Shown one piece after another: positions 45,651-54,169 of a stretch of DNA of 64,000 nucleotides (the first letter of the stretch is position 1; each line of letters opens with the position of its first letter). Both the position numbers and the translations under genes were made by a program. The stretch is from the NCBI RefSeq assembly GCF_001042715.1, contig NZ_CP009687.1, positions 2,595,418 through 2,659,417 of the forward strand, in the 5' to 3' direction. The notes beneath the pieces were generated by a model that made no database searches, had not been told where the DNA came from, and saw only the letters and a program-made list of their open reading frames with translations. Origin of the DNA: Clostridium aceticum (lineage in GTDB: Bacteria > Bacillota > Clostridia > Peptostreptococcales > Natronincolaceae).

Positions 45651-45770
45651 TCATAGGCGTTAACCTAACACATTTACTACCAAAATTCTCTCCAAATGTC
45701 ATCCTGAGGGTAGCGAAGGATCTTGGGATAATGAAGGATGACAAATTATGTTTTAAGTTAACGCTAATGA
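45651..45770 (+). repeat. MITE-like element, full copy
   Basis: Exactly 120 bp from TCATAGGCGTTAACCTAA to TTAAGTTAACGCTAATGA. The right end, inverted, reads TCATTAGCGTTAACTTAA. The core has GTCATCCTGAGGGTAGCG and GGATGACAAATTAT. It is among the best-preserved copies and lies 34 bp upstream of the Cys-rich gene's start region. Confidence 0.9.
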
Positions 45771-46066
45771 CCTGTAATTATACTTTACCCTAGATTTATT
45801 TGATAAAACAGTGAATGCCAAATTCTTACTGTTATCTCCCACTTACTTTGCAGAAAATAACCTAGCCATCAATATTCATGCAAAAATGATTTGAGTTTTC
45901 TTCCTAAAAACTTTTTTGGATGTTCTCCAATAATCTACATTTGTCTACCCTATGAAAGCGTTGTAATATATTAAATGAATATTATAAATAACTATTGTAT
46001 GTTTATTCTGTCTGTGTTAATATATATTCTGTTGCATAATTATAATCATAAAAAAGGAGCTTAAAT

Positions 46067-47422
46067 ATGATATCAACTAATCGTCGTGACAGCAGCAGAT
46101 CTTTATTTCTTTTTTTAATTCCATCATTTCTTGGAATACTTTTATTCATGACACCTATCTCCTATCACGGAGAAATTACCATCCCTATTGCAATTTTATC
46201 CAACTTATTGCTTGATACTTTTGCAGACTTGTTTCCTTTCATAGTCACAGCCTTGATGGGTATTTGTGTTCTTGGGACTGTGGTCAATATGATTTGGAAA
46301 CCCGCGTTTATCAGTACCCAAACATTCGCTAAAAATCTATTTAATGTTTCTCCTCTATGGATTGGACTAAGAATTTTAGGCTTGATTTTTGCCATTTCTT
46401 CTCTTTTTCAATTAGGTCCTGAATGGATATGGTCTGAAGATACTGGTGGATTACTACTATATGATTTGTTGCCTATTTTATTTTCTGTATTTTTATTTGC
46501 AGGTATGTTTTTACCATTATTATTGGACTTTGGCTTACTAGAGTTTGTAGGTACTTTATTAAGTAAAGTTATGCGTCCTATCTTTACATTACCTGGACGT
46601 TCCTCAATTGACTGCATTGCTTCTTGGCTGGGGGATGGCACCATCGGTGTCCTCTTAACAAGCAGACAGTATGAAGAGGGATATTATACAAAACGGGAAG
46701 CTGCTGTGATAGGAACTACGTTTTCTGCTGTTTCCATCACCTTCAGCCTTGTGGTAATATCACAGGTTAATCTTGGACATCTTTTTGTTCCGTTTTATCT
46801 AACAGTAACACTTGCTGGAATTGTAGCTGGTATCATCATTCCTAGAATTCCGCCTCTATCGAATAAACATAATAGTTATTTTAAGACCAATGATTATAAC
46901 AATATTGAAGAAATTCCAGGTAACTATACACCCTTTCAGTGGGGCTTAGAACAAGCTGTATCAAAAGCTGGCAAAAATACATCTCCTTCACAATTCTTTA
47001 GAAGTGGTGTTGAAAATGTATTAGATATGTGGTTAGGTGTTACCCCTATTGTTATGGCTATGGGGACTCTAGCTCTGATTATTGCTGAGTTCACCCCTGT
47101 TTTTCAATGGTTAGGCTTGCCTTTTGTTCCAATTTTAGAGCTGCTACAGGTTCCAGAAGCTGCTTTTGCTTCTCAGACGTTAGTCGTAGGATTTGCAGAC
47201 ATGTTCCTTCCTGCCGTTATAGGCAGTAGAATAGAAAGTGAATTAACTCGATTTGTCGTTGCATGTGTCTCAGTTACACAATTAATCTATATGTCCGAGG
47301 TAGGTGGACTTTTATTAGGTTCCAAAATTCCCGTAAGCTTTAAAGAATTAGTCATTATCTTTATTGAACGTACACTGATCACATTGCCAATTATTGTATT
47401 AGTAGCTCACATTATATTTTAA
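46067..47422 (+). CDS. YjiH family membrane protein (nucleoside recognition/gate domain)
   Basis: 451 residues with about nine to ten membrane segments. The opening (SLFLFLIPSFLGILLFMTPI) and the Gate-domain regions, for example LGDGTIGVLLTSRQYEEGYY and FADMFLPAVIGSRIES, are those of the YjiH family, distant relatives of nucleoside transporters and SpmA/SpmB-type proteins. Substrate and physiological role are unknown. AAAAAGGAGC precedes the ATG. It is a single gene that converges on the DASS transporter gene with a shared terminator. Confidence 0.86.
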   Translation: MISTNRRDSSRSLFLFLIPSFLGILLFMTPISYHGEITIPIAILSNLLLDTFADLFPFIVTALMGICVLGTVVNMIWKPAFISTQTFAKNLFNVSPLWIGLRILGLIFAISSLFQLGPEWIWSEDTGGLLLYDLLPILFSVFLFAGMFLPLLLDFGLLEFVGTLLSKVMRPIFTLPGRSSIDCIASWLGDGTIGVLLTSRQYEEGYYTKREAAVIGTTFSAVSITFSLVVISQVNLGHLFVPFYLTVTLAGIVAGIIIPRIPPLSNKHNSYFKTNDYNNIEEIPGNYTPFQWGLEQAVSKAGKNTSPSQFFRSGVENVLDMWLGVTPIVMAMGTLALIIAEFTPVFQWLGLPFVPILELLQVPEAAFASQTLVVGFADMFLPAVIGSRIESELTRFVVACVSVTQLIYMSEVGGLLLGSKIPVSFKELVIIFIERTLITLPIIVLVAHIIF

Positions 47423-47522
47423 TTTGTCCAAAGCATATGCATCATTAGTTCTGACAATATCAGAGATATCTGGTGTTGTTCTATAGGAAACTTTAAATCC
47501 TATAACAAAGATATAAAGTCAA

Positions 47523-47560
47523 AAGGAGCTATATCTATTTCATAATAGATATAGCTCCTT
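47523..47560. terminator. Bidirectional terminator
   Basis: Perfect 16-bp stem AAGGAGCTATATCTAT with its complement and a 6-base loop. It lies between the convergent YjiH and DASS transporter genes. Confidence 0.88.
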
Positions 47561-47577
47561 CACTATTACAGCTATTC

Positions 47578-48972
47578 TTATAATATACCCAATACAGATA
47601 AAGCTATGGGAAGCCAGATGGTTACTACCATAATCATACATACTTGAATTAACCCTGTAGACTTGGACATTTCACCTATCTTGTAATACCCTGTCATGTA
47701 GGTTAGAAGAGGCACAGTATCCAGTGGAAGTAAATAACAGTTGGCTACACATAAGCCCAGTGTCATAATCATCAAAACTGGACTAATGTTAGCTATTCCT
47801 GCTAATTCAACTAGGGGAGCTACCAACATAGTTATTAGTGCAGGTGCTACAGGAACAAATACTAGCATAGAAAATACTACTACAGCTACAATAAAAACCA
47901 ACCCATATACAGGAAGATAAATAGCCTCGGGTAGTACTGTAGCTGTGATCCAATTGCTCACTCCATTAGCAACCAGAGCATTTCCAACTGATATGATAGT
48001 ACCCACTAAAAAGAAAGCTGGCCAGCTAACACTATCTAAAAACTCCTGCCATGTTAATATAGAGATCTTAGGTAAAAAAAGAAAAGAGAAACCGACGATT
48101 GCTACTAATGTTATATTAAAGGCTGGTATCCAAGAACTTAACACCCATAGTACAAACATAATGCTCACTAAAGACAATACATATCTTTCACTGAAACTTA
48201 GCTTAGCTGGTACATGCAGTGTTTCTATGTATTGACGGATATCTTCCTGAGATAATTCTACTGGAGGATATATCTTGATAATGATACGCCAAGCTAAAGG
48301 AAGCATAATAAGGACTATCGGTATCCCACAAACCATCCACTGTACAAAAGTAATCCTTATACCAGTTAATTGCTCCAATAAATTTATACTCATTAAATTT
48401 AATGATGATCCAGCAGGGGTAATCATTCCACCAATCATACTTGCTACTGGTAATCCAATCATAAATGCTTTTCCAGTAGCCTTTCTTTCTGATTCATTGG
48501 TATAAATATTCAAAAACTGTAGCGTAATGGTAATAAACACCGCCGTAGTAGCTACATTAGAAACAATAGATGATATCAAGGCCGCACAGATCATAATGGA
48601 TAACAAAATCCTTTTGACATCTTTGCCAAAAGAAGACATGATTTTCACCAACAGACGTTTGGATAATGGAACTTTTGTTATGGCTGCAGAAATACCAAAG
48701 GATACTAAGACGAAGAAAACAATAGGATTTGTATAACCACTTAGGGCTCCAGGAATACCAGGTACTGCCTTAAAGAGTGCCAATAATGCAATACCAAGTA
48801 TGCAGGTTACCCCTATAGGTATGGGCTCTGTTATTAATAGTATCAACACAGCAATAAGAATTCCTAAGGTATTTCTCCCTGCTACCGTTAATATATCACT
48901 AGTTGGAATAAAGTTCATACCAATTAAAATGGTAATTGCTGACAATAAACCAAGCACTTGTATTTTTTTCAT
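47578..48972 (-). CDS. SLC13/DASS family anion permease
   Basis: 464 residues with about 11-12 membrane segments. It belongs to the divalent anion:sodium symporter superfamily: the early EPIPIGVTCILGIALLAL, the ITPAGSSLNLMSINLLEQ pore motif (an SNT-like variant) and the late LPLDTVPLLTYM. I start it at ATG 48972, with GGAGGT seven bases upstream; an ATG fourteen codons earlier lies within a hairpin and lacks a site. It is the last gene of the corrinoid/URO-D operon and may import the methylated substrate or export the product acid. Confidence 0.86.
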   Translation of the reverse strand: MKKIQVLGLLSAITILIGMNFIPTSDILTVAGRNTLGILIAVLILLITEPIPIGVTCILGIALLALFKAVPGIPGALSGYTNPIVFFVLVSFGISAAITKVPLSKRLLVKIMSSFGKDVKRILLSIMICAALISSIVSNVATTAVFITITLQFLNIYTNESERKATGKAFMIGLPVASMIGGMITPAGSSLNLMSINLLEQLTGIRITFVQWMVCGIPIVLIMLPLAWRIIIKIYPPVELSQEDIRQYIETLHVPAKLSFSERYVLSLVSIMFVLWVLSSWIPAFNITLVAIVGFSFLFLPKISILTWQEFLDSVSWPAFFLVGTIISVGNALVANGVSNWITATVLPEAIYLPVYGLVFIVAVVVFSMLVFVPVAPALITMLVAPLVELAGIANISPVLMIMTLGLCVANCYLLPLDTVPLLTYMTGYYKIGEMSKSTGLIQVCMIMVVTIWLPIALSVLGIL

Positions 48973-48996
48973 ATAACTACCTCCGTTGATATAATA

Positions 48997-49034
48997 GAAG
49001 GCGCATATATACATATTGTATTTTTTGCGCCTTC
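48997..49034 (-). promoter_or_regulatory. Intercistronic hairpin
   Basis: GAAGGCGCA pairs with TGCGCCTTC around a 20-base loop in the short gap between the GPH and DASS transporter genes. The minus strand lacks a clean T-run, so it may be an RNA processing or attenuation hairpin rather than a full terminator. Confidence 0.55.
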
Positions 49035-49061
49035 TACATTGTTTTAGTATACAAGTTTTAG

Positions 49062-50453
49062 TTATTTAGCGGCATTACGAGCAGCAATCTCTTCTTGCAT
49101 ATCCTTTAAATTTTCTGGTGTAATTTTATATAGTACTAATATGATGATTAAACCTACACCGATAAATATAGAAGGAACTAATGCAATACCATTTTTGATT
49201 CCTCTTATTAGTTCAGGTGTTGCTGCCATATCTGCAACATAGCCAGCAGAAGCTAACACAGCTGTTATAACAATACTTCTTACGAAAATCGCTACTTTTA
49301 TAGGGAAACTGATTAGAGACATGATAAACCCACGAGCATTTTTTCCAGTCTTCCATTCGCCATAATCTACAGTAGCAGAATACATTGCCACACCTAAAGC
49401 ATCAGGCATACCATAACCTAAATAAGCTACAAACATAACGATCATGAAGGATAAATAATTCATTGGTAATATCCAAACAGCCATTAGTCCGATGATAAAC
49501 AAAGCTAGAGATAAAATGTACGTATTTTTTTCGCCGAATTTTTTAGCAAGAGGTGCTGTAAGCATAGCTCCAAAGAAACAAACTACATTTAATCCTGTCA
49601 TAAATATAGTGATCATTGCTACATTGTCAACAACATATTTAAAGTAATAAAACGCTAAACCAAAGATTACGAATCTTCCTAAGTATCTTCCCAACTCAGC
49701 TAACATAAGTCCGATCAATGGTGGGTTGACAACAATTTGCTTTAACATTTCACCAGTAGACATTTTATCTTCTTGTTTAGCTGTTTGTGTAGTCGTTCCA
49801 GAATGTGCATAATCTTTTGTCATAGAATACAAAATCCAGTTACTAAGAACCATAATAGTTCCTGTAATTACTACTGTAAGTGTAAAGCCAATAGACGGAT
49901 TACCCATACGTGCACCTATAGCAGTAGCCAGTTTAAAACCAATCAGTGAGAATCCGATAGCACCTAATGAGTTAAACATACCTCGATTTGATGCCATAGA
50001 TATTCTTTCTTCTCTTACCGTAGTCAAAGAATTGTTCATGGCAATATGCGCACCATAGTAAATATTCCAAATCAAATGACTGACAATAAAACCTATACAG
50101 ATGATAATAGCATTAACATTTGGTGTGCCCATTTTTACAAACTGAAAAATGAAAAACAATGCCGCCAAAGGTGGGCCCACCAATAACCATGATCGATACT
50201 TACCACCAAATTTTAAATTGCTTTTTTCTAGTATAACACCCGCAGTAGGTACCCAAAGAATATCAAATATACTTGTAACCATTAAGATTGTTCCAACTAA
50301 AGCTACAGGGAGCATTGCAAAATCCGTTAAAAATGCTGCAAAGTAAAACACTTCCATACTTACAAACAACTGAAAACCAAAGGATGGTAACCCATAGAGA
50401 TTAATAATAGACTTTTTTAAAGATGTACTTGAAGACTTACTTACATTTTCCAT
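49062..50453 (-). CDS. MFS transporter, GPH (glycoside-pentoside-hexuronide) type
   Basis: 463 residues with 12 membrane segments. The N-terminal YGLPSFGFQLFVSMEVFYFAAF and IFDILWVPTAGVILEKSNLKFGGKYRSWLL regions, the latter being the loop with Asp-x-x and Gly-x-x-Arg-x-W, are typical of GPH:cation symporters. The second half has the matching YGMPDALGVAMYSATVDYGEWKTGKNARG. It probably imports the substrate of the methyltransferase system, for example a methoxylated or methylated compound; GPH-type carriers also occur next to O-demethylase clusters in acetogens, as I recall. It follows the corrinoid protein gene by 89 bp. Confidence 0.88.
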   Translation of the reverse strand: MENVSKSSSTSLKKSIINLYGLPSFGFQLFVSMEVFYFAAFLTDFAMLPVALVGTILMVTSIFDILWVPTAGVILEKSNLKFGGKYRSWLLVGPPLAALFFIFQFVKMGTPNVNAIIICIGFIVSHLIWNIYYGAHIAMNNSLTTVREERISMASNRGMFNSLGAIGFSLIGFKLATAIGARMGNPSIGFTLTVVITGTIMVLSNWILYSMTKDYAHSGTTTQTAKQEDKMSTGEMLKQIVVNPPLIGLMLAELGRYLGRFVIFGLAFYYFKYVVDNVAMITIFMTGLNVVCFFGAMLTAPLAKKFGEKNTYILSLALFIIGLMAVWILPMNYLSFMIVMFVAYLGYGMPDALGVAMYSATVDYGEWKTGKNARGFIMSLISFPIKVAIFVRSIVITAVLASAGYVADMAATPELIRGIKNGIALVPSIFIGVGLIIILVLYKITPENLKDMQEEIAARNAAK

Positions 50454-50542
50454 AATATCCCCCTTTAATTGTTTATTTATGATGCAGCGTTACAATTTAA
50501 TTTTGAATTGTAACAATAATCTAAAATTAATTTTTAGTAATA

Positions 50543-51181
50543 TTATTTAATCCAGCCTCGACATATTCTAACTCCTTCAGCTGCATTGGTGGTATATGCA
50601 TCCCCTCCGATATATTGACAAGCTTCTTTTGTGACAGGATTACCACCTAAAATAATTTTTATATCATTTCTCAAGCCCGCTTCCTTCAAACCATCAACAG
50701 TATGCTTCATAGCCTCTAAAGCCACTGTTAAAACACCACTCATACCAACAATATCTGGTTGTACTTCTCTTACCTTATTCACAAAGGCACCTACTGATTG
50801 GTCTATTCCTATATCATACACTTCAAAACCGGCAGCACTTGCCATACTCTTAAAGATGTTTTTACCAATATCATGTAAATCCCCGTGAACAGTTCCTAAA
50901 AGAATTTTTCCTGTTTTGGCAGAAGTATCGTTTTTCAAAATTGGCTTTAATAAATCAAGTGCTTCGGAAAGTACTTCTCCAGAGAAAATTAAATCTCCCA
51001 CAAAGTAATCTCCTCTTTCAAAACTATCTCCTACTCTAGCCATTCCTTTATGACATGCATCAATGACTTCTTGGACTTCCTTATCTGATGGATTCGTAGC
51101 TACAAATTTATTAAGTATTTTCATTACTTTTTTTTCTTCTAAGTCACCTATTGCTTTTGTCAACTGATCCCACTTAGCCAT
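50543..51181 (-). CDS. Corrinoid protein for methyl transfer
   Basis: 212 residues: an N-terminal helical cap (1-90) and a cobalamin-binding Rossmann domain with GDLHDIGKNI, where His103 is the base-off cobalt ligand, then VGMSGVLTVAL and ILGGNPVT. This is the MtaC/MtbC/MtgC/MttC type, which accepts a methyl group from a substrate-specific methyltransferase and passes it to tetrahydrofolate or a similar acceptor. The partner methyltransferase is probably the URO-D family protein at 51614-52774. AAAGGAGGAG precedes the ATG. No reductive activator (RamA-type) gene is in this cluster. Confidence 0.94.
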   Translation of the reverse strand: MAKWDQLTKAIGDLEEKKVMKILNKFVATNPSDKEVQEVIDACHKGMARVGDSFERGDYFVGDLIFSGEVLSEALDLLKPILKNDTSAKTGKILLGTVHGDLHDIGKNIFKSMASAAGFEVYDIGIDQSVGAFVNKVREVQPDIVGMSGVLTVALEAMKHTVDGLKEAGLRNDIKIILGGNPVTKEACQYIGGDAYTTNAAEGVRICRGWIK

Positions 51182-51339
51182 ATCTATGATCTCCTCCTTT
51201 TTTATAATATCTATATATAATAAAGTTTATCATTAAATACATAAGTTTTGTACAAATAATTAAACTATTATGTTAGAAATTATAAATAATTACTGGAAAT
51301 CATAGACGTTTTATTAAAGAAGTCTGGACCTACTATTTT

Positions 51340-51432
51340 GCACAAGCTTTATTCAATAGCTTAGTGCTGCTTATCAGTAGCCGATAAAGGCAGGTCTTAG
51401 CAACGTTTGGCTATTGAATAAAGCATCTGTGC
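51340..51432. repeat. Inverted-repeat element within the corrinoid operon
   Basis: GCACAAGCTTTATTCAATAGC and its near-complement GCTATTGAATAAAGC plus TGTGC enclose ~50 bp that hold a second imperfect stem (GCTTATC/GATAAAGG). It separates the small ORF from the corrinoid gene. It could be a mobile palindrome or an internal attenuation or processing site. Confidence 0.6.
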
Positions 51433-51453
51433 ATTTTTACTGAGAAATACTTC

Positions 51454-51597
51454 CTACAGAAAGAGGGAAAATATAAACTTATACATAAGCTCTTCGTAAT
51501 TCTGTATTTTGTCAGCCTTTAAACCTTCGTCGCTGACGATAGGATTCTCTGCCTTATACTCTTCCCAGGTTTGATAATATTCTGACTTTATTTGCAT
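51454..51597 (-). CDS. Small ORF (47 aa) downstream of URO-D methyltransferase
   Basis: 47 residues, beginning MQIKSEYYQTWEEYKAENPI. AAGGGAGGTAAAAAG precedes the ATG, and it starts 16 bp after the methyltransferase stop, so it is probably translated. It is acidic, has no membrane segment, and ends YEELMYKFIFSLFL. I do not recognise it. It may be a real small partner protein or the N-terminal stub of a deleted gene, since the inverted repeat follows at 51340-51432. Confidence 0.6.
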   Translation of the reverse strand: MQIKSEYYQTWEEYKAENPIVSDEGLKADKIQNYEELMYKFIFSLFL

Positions 51598-51613
51598 CTT
51601 TTTACCTCCCTTC

Positions 51614-52774
51614 TTAATAGATTGCGTGATCTCTAACATACTCGGTTACTGCAATTAAGTTATCTATATTGACATCATCCATACTTAAAGCGGACTTATC
51701 AAACTCAAACATATACCCACCGCCAGGTGCTAAAATATCTATTAACTCCTTAGCTTTGTCAATACACTCTTCCTTCGTAGCAGTTTTAAGCAGTGTTAGT
51801 GGATATAACCCAGATATAATATGCTTTCCTCCAAGCTTTTCCTTAATGATTTTAGGATCACCATACTCAAATCTCATTCGGACTCTACCAGGAAGATCTG
51901 CAAGATAATCAATATATCTCATCCAATCATGTTCTACAAATAGGTCTACCCCTTGACCCGCTTCAACCATAGCGTCAATCACCTTTTTAAAGGTTGGCCA
52001 ATAGAACTTGTCAAACTGCTTTTGATTTAAGTAAGGTGCCATATGTAATGGTATAAAGGCCTTCTTCAAAACAGATGGATTGGGATTCATATGTACCAAT
52101 AACTTAATCATGTGTGGCGTAATAGCTTCACAAGCTTCTATAACCTTTTCTGGCATTCTTCTTACGTCCATGCTAACACCTGAGAAGGAACGTAAAAAGT
52201 CAGCTAAGAAATCAAAAGGTGCCTCTCCAAAACCATGGGTAGGTATTGCAGCATAACCGTACTTTTCAACAATTTTCCCTATTGTGCCAACATAGAAGCC
52301 AGCTTCATCATTATATGCTTTAAATGCTTTCCCTAAAGCAAGTGCTCTTTGTCCTGGGGATACGTCTAATGCCTTGTATAATCTTGGTAATAATTTATCC
52401 ACCATCATTTTATAAGGATCTTGAATAAATTCATCATATTCCGATGGTTCTAAACATGCAATCTCAGGATGCTGCATTTGTCCCGAACTAGACATAATGA
52501 TAGCTTTAGATCCTAACATTTGATAATGCATAGGATTTCGCAGAGTCATTGCTACAGGTATTAAGTCCCCGTAAAGTCTTGAACAAGCTTTATCATACAC
52601 ATCATAAACAATACTATTGTCCCATTGTGCTTGTTTTAAATCGTAACCTGCCAGTTGTATAGCTGCTTCCCAACCGATATTGTACATAATAGGTACTCGT
52701 TTAGGAATCCTTCCTTCGTACAGATCCGTAAATAGTTGTTGTCTATCCTTTTGGAGTTGTTTGATATCCGTCAT
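51614..52774 (-). CDS. URO-D family methyltransferase
   Basis: 386 residues of the uroporphyrinogen decarboxylase superfamily, in which MtaA/MtbA and several O-demethylase components belong. The fold is indicated by RVPIMYNIGWE, DFLADFLRSFSGVSMDVRR, HMAPYLNQKQFDKFYWPTFK and GLYPLTLL. I do not find the His-x-Cys zinc motif of MtaA/MtbA; a VEHDW stands roughly where it would be expected. It is co-transcribed with a corrinoid protein, so methyl transfer to or from cobalamin is more likely than porphyrin decarboxylation. The methyl donor is unknown. AAAAGGGGG precedes the ATG. Confidence 0.88.
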   Translation of the reverse strand: MTDIKQLQKDRQQLFTDLYEGRIPKRVPIMYNIGWEAAIQLAGYDLKQAQWDNSIVYDVYDKACSRLYGDLIPVAMTLRNPMHYQMLGSKAIIMSSSGQMQHPEIACLEPSEYDEFIQDPYKMMVDKLLPRLYKALDVSPGQRALALGKAFKAYNDEAGFYVGTIGKIVEKYGYAAIPTHGFGEAPFDFLADFLRSFSGVSMDVRRMPEKVIEACEAITPHMIKLLVHMNPNPSVLKKAFIPLHMAPYLNQKQFDKFYWPTFKKVIDAMVEAGQGVDLFVEHDWMRYIDYLADLPGRVRMRFEYGDPKIIKEKLGGKHIISGLYPLTLLKTATKEECIDKAKELIDILAPGGGYMFEFDKSALSMDDVNIDNLIAVTEYVRDHAIY

Positions 52775-52858
52775 GTATTTTCCCCCTTTTTATGATTGTA
52801 AAGTTTTACATAAAATACAACGTTTTCATTTTAATAAATTTTTTTTAAAAATTAAGAT

Positions 52859-52874
52859 ATTATACGCGTATAAT
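52859..52874. promoter_or_regulatory. 16-bp palindrome between divergent TetR and methyltransferase genes
   Basis: ATTATACGCGTATAAT is a perfect palindrome in the 201-bp divergent region. A second palindrome, TGTAAAGTTTTACA, lies at 52797-52810. Either could be the operator of the TetR regulator; the first also contains TATAAT on the minus strand. This is an inference from position and symmetry. Confidence 0.5.
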
Positions 52875-52975
52875 TTTATATCTATATAATATTACATTTT
52901 TTTCAATATTGCAATATTTTTTTGTCAACGAGTATCAAAAATATGTTATACTTCTTTAAGGAAAGGAGTTTTTTT

Positions 52976-53650
52976 ATGGCACAATATAAAAAAGGCATGG
53001 ACACAAAACATAAAATTCTATTTGTTTCAAAAAAGTTGTTTGTAGAAAATGGTTACACCGATACCTCCTGTAAAAAAATTTGTGAAGAAGCTGATGTAAA
53101 CTTAGGCCTTATTCACTATCACTATAAAAGCAAAAAAAATATCGCTTCCACGATCTATGGTTATTTTCTTATTGAAGTGAAGGAATTCGTAAAGCGAATA
53201 ATGAGTGAGGAGTTCAACAATTATGAATTAAAGTATGCAACAGCTGTTGAAAATTGGATTTTTCTTAATTTACTTTTAGGTGACGAGCGCTATAGAAGAT
53301 TCTACTATGAAATATGTAAAGAAAACTTTTTAGTAGATGAAAATACAAAAATTGTGGAGTTTTTTTATAAGTTACATGTCAACACCTATAACTTAAACAT
53401 TACGCCAAATGAAGTGAAGTTAATTCGTGTTGCAAATGCATCACTTACCACGGGATTAGTTAGTAAGTATGTGGAAAATTATTTTAACATGACACTAAAT
53501 GAACTATGTGAATATAAAATACGCAACATGTATCGTTTTATGAAATTAAAAGAGGATCAGATTGATGATATCGTTCATGTTTCATACGATACCTATAAAA
53601 AGATTGATGTGAAGCTAACAGATTACTTTAAACTAACTCAGGAAAGTTAG
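52976..53650 (+). CDS. TetR/AcrR family regulator of the corrinoid operon
   Basis: 224 residues. The DNA-binding domain is clear: ILFVSKKLFVENGYTDTSC and the recognition part DVNLGLIHYHYKSKKNIAST. The C-terminal ligand-binding half is not recognised. I start it at ATG 52976, after GGAAAGGAG. A possible promoter, TTGTCA at 52922 and TATACT at 52947 with a long 19-bp spacer, precedes it. It is divergent from the URO-D methyltransferase gene and is the obvious candidate to control that operon in response to its methylated substrate. Confidence 0.9.
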   Translation: MAQYKKGMDTKHKILFVSKKLFVENGYTDTSCKKICEEADVNLGLIHYHYKSKKNIASTIYGYFLIEVKEFVKRIMSEEFNNYELKYATAVENWIFLNLLLGDERYRRFYYEICKENFLVDENTKIVEFFYKLHVNTYNLNITPNEVKLIRVANASLTTGLVSKYVENYFNMTLNELCEYKIRNMYRFMKLKEDQIDDIVHVSYDTYKKIDVKLTDYFKLTQES

Positions 53651-53696
53651 GCAGGAAGTTCCTTAGTACTTCCTTGACTTCTAAGAGTACACAAAA

Positions 53697-53728
53697 AACC
53701 CCTTAAATAGTGTCTATTTAAGGGGTTT
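53697..53728. terminator. Bidirectional terminator
   Basis: Stem AACCCCTTAAATA / TATTTAAGGGGTT with a GTGTC loop and T-runs on both strands, between the convergent TetR and cold-shock genes. Confidence 0.9.
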
Positions 53729-53749
53729 AATATTTACTGGTTCACTTAA

Positions 53750-53947
53750 TTAAATAACAGTAATATTTTCTGCTTGAGGTCCTTTTGGTCCTTGAACTAC
53801 GTCGTAAGAAACTTTTTGACCTTCTTCAAGTGATCTATAACCGCTTGAATTTATTTGAGAAAAGTGTGCAAAAACATCTTTTCCATCTTCTCCTGTAATA
53901 AATCCAAATCCTTTTTCTGCGTTAAACCATTTTACTGTACCATTCAT
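53750..53947 (-). CDS. Cold-shock protein, CspA family
   Basis: 65 residues, a single cold-shock domain that binds single-stranded nucleic acid. RNP1 (KGFGFIT) and RNP2 (DVFAHFS) are intact, as are [11 protein letters not shown] and [24 protein letters not shown] precedes the ATG. About 200 bp of AT-rich sequence upstream, up to 54169, holds no gene and would suit the long 5' leader typical of cold-shock genes. It is monocistronic. Confidence 0.96.
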   Translation of the reverse strand: MNGTVKWFNAEKGFGFITGEDGKDVFAHFSQINSSGYRSLEEGQKVSYDVVQGPKGPQAENITVI

Positions 53948-54169
53948 ATAATATATACCTCCGAAATTTTATTCTTAAATTCATCGTAATAATCCACTAA
54001 TAAAATCTCGATATAAGTATACTTAAAACATTTATTAAGCACTAATTGAAATATATTGGTGTTCCATTATTTACTATTCATTTAAGTTCTTATATAGTAT
54101 AACATAACTAATTATACAAGGCAAGTTTTTTTTGGTTATTTTTAGTTGTTTTTAGTATGCACTATAGCT

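Noticed and set aside
45952-45966. CcpA (cre)-like sequence ATGAAAGCGTTGTAA upstream of the YjiH gene
   Set aside because: The left half fits the cre consensus but the right half has two mismatches and lacks the CA end. It is too weak without other sites for comparison.
48973-49014. Longer N-terminus for the DASS permease (start at 49014)
   Set aside because: The upstream ATG lies inside a hairpin and has no ribosome site, whereas GGAGGT precedes the ATG at 48972.
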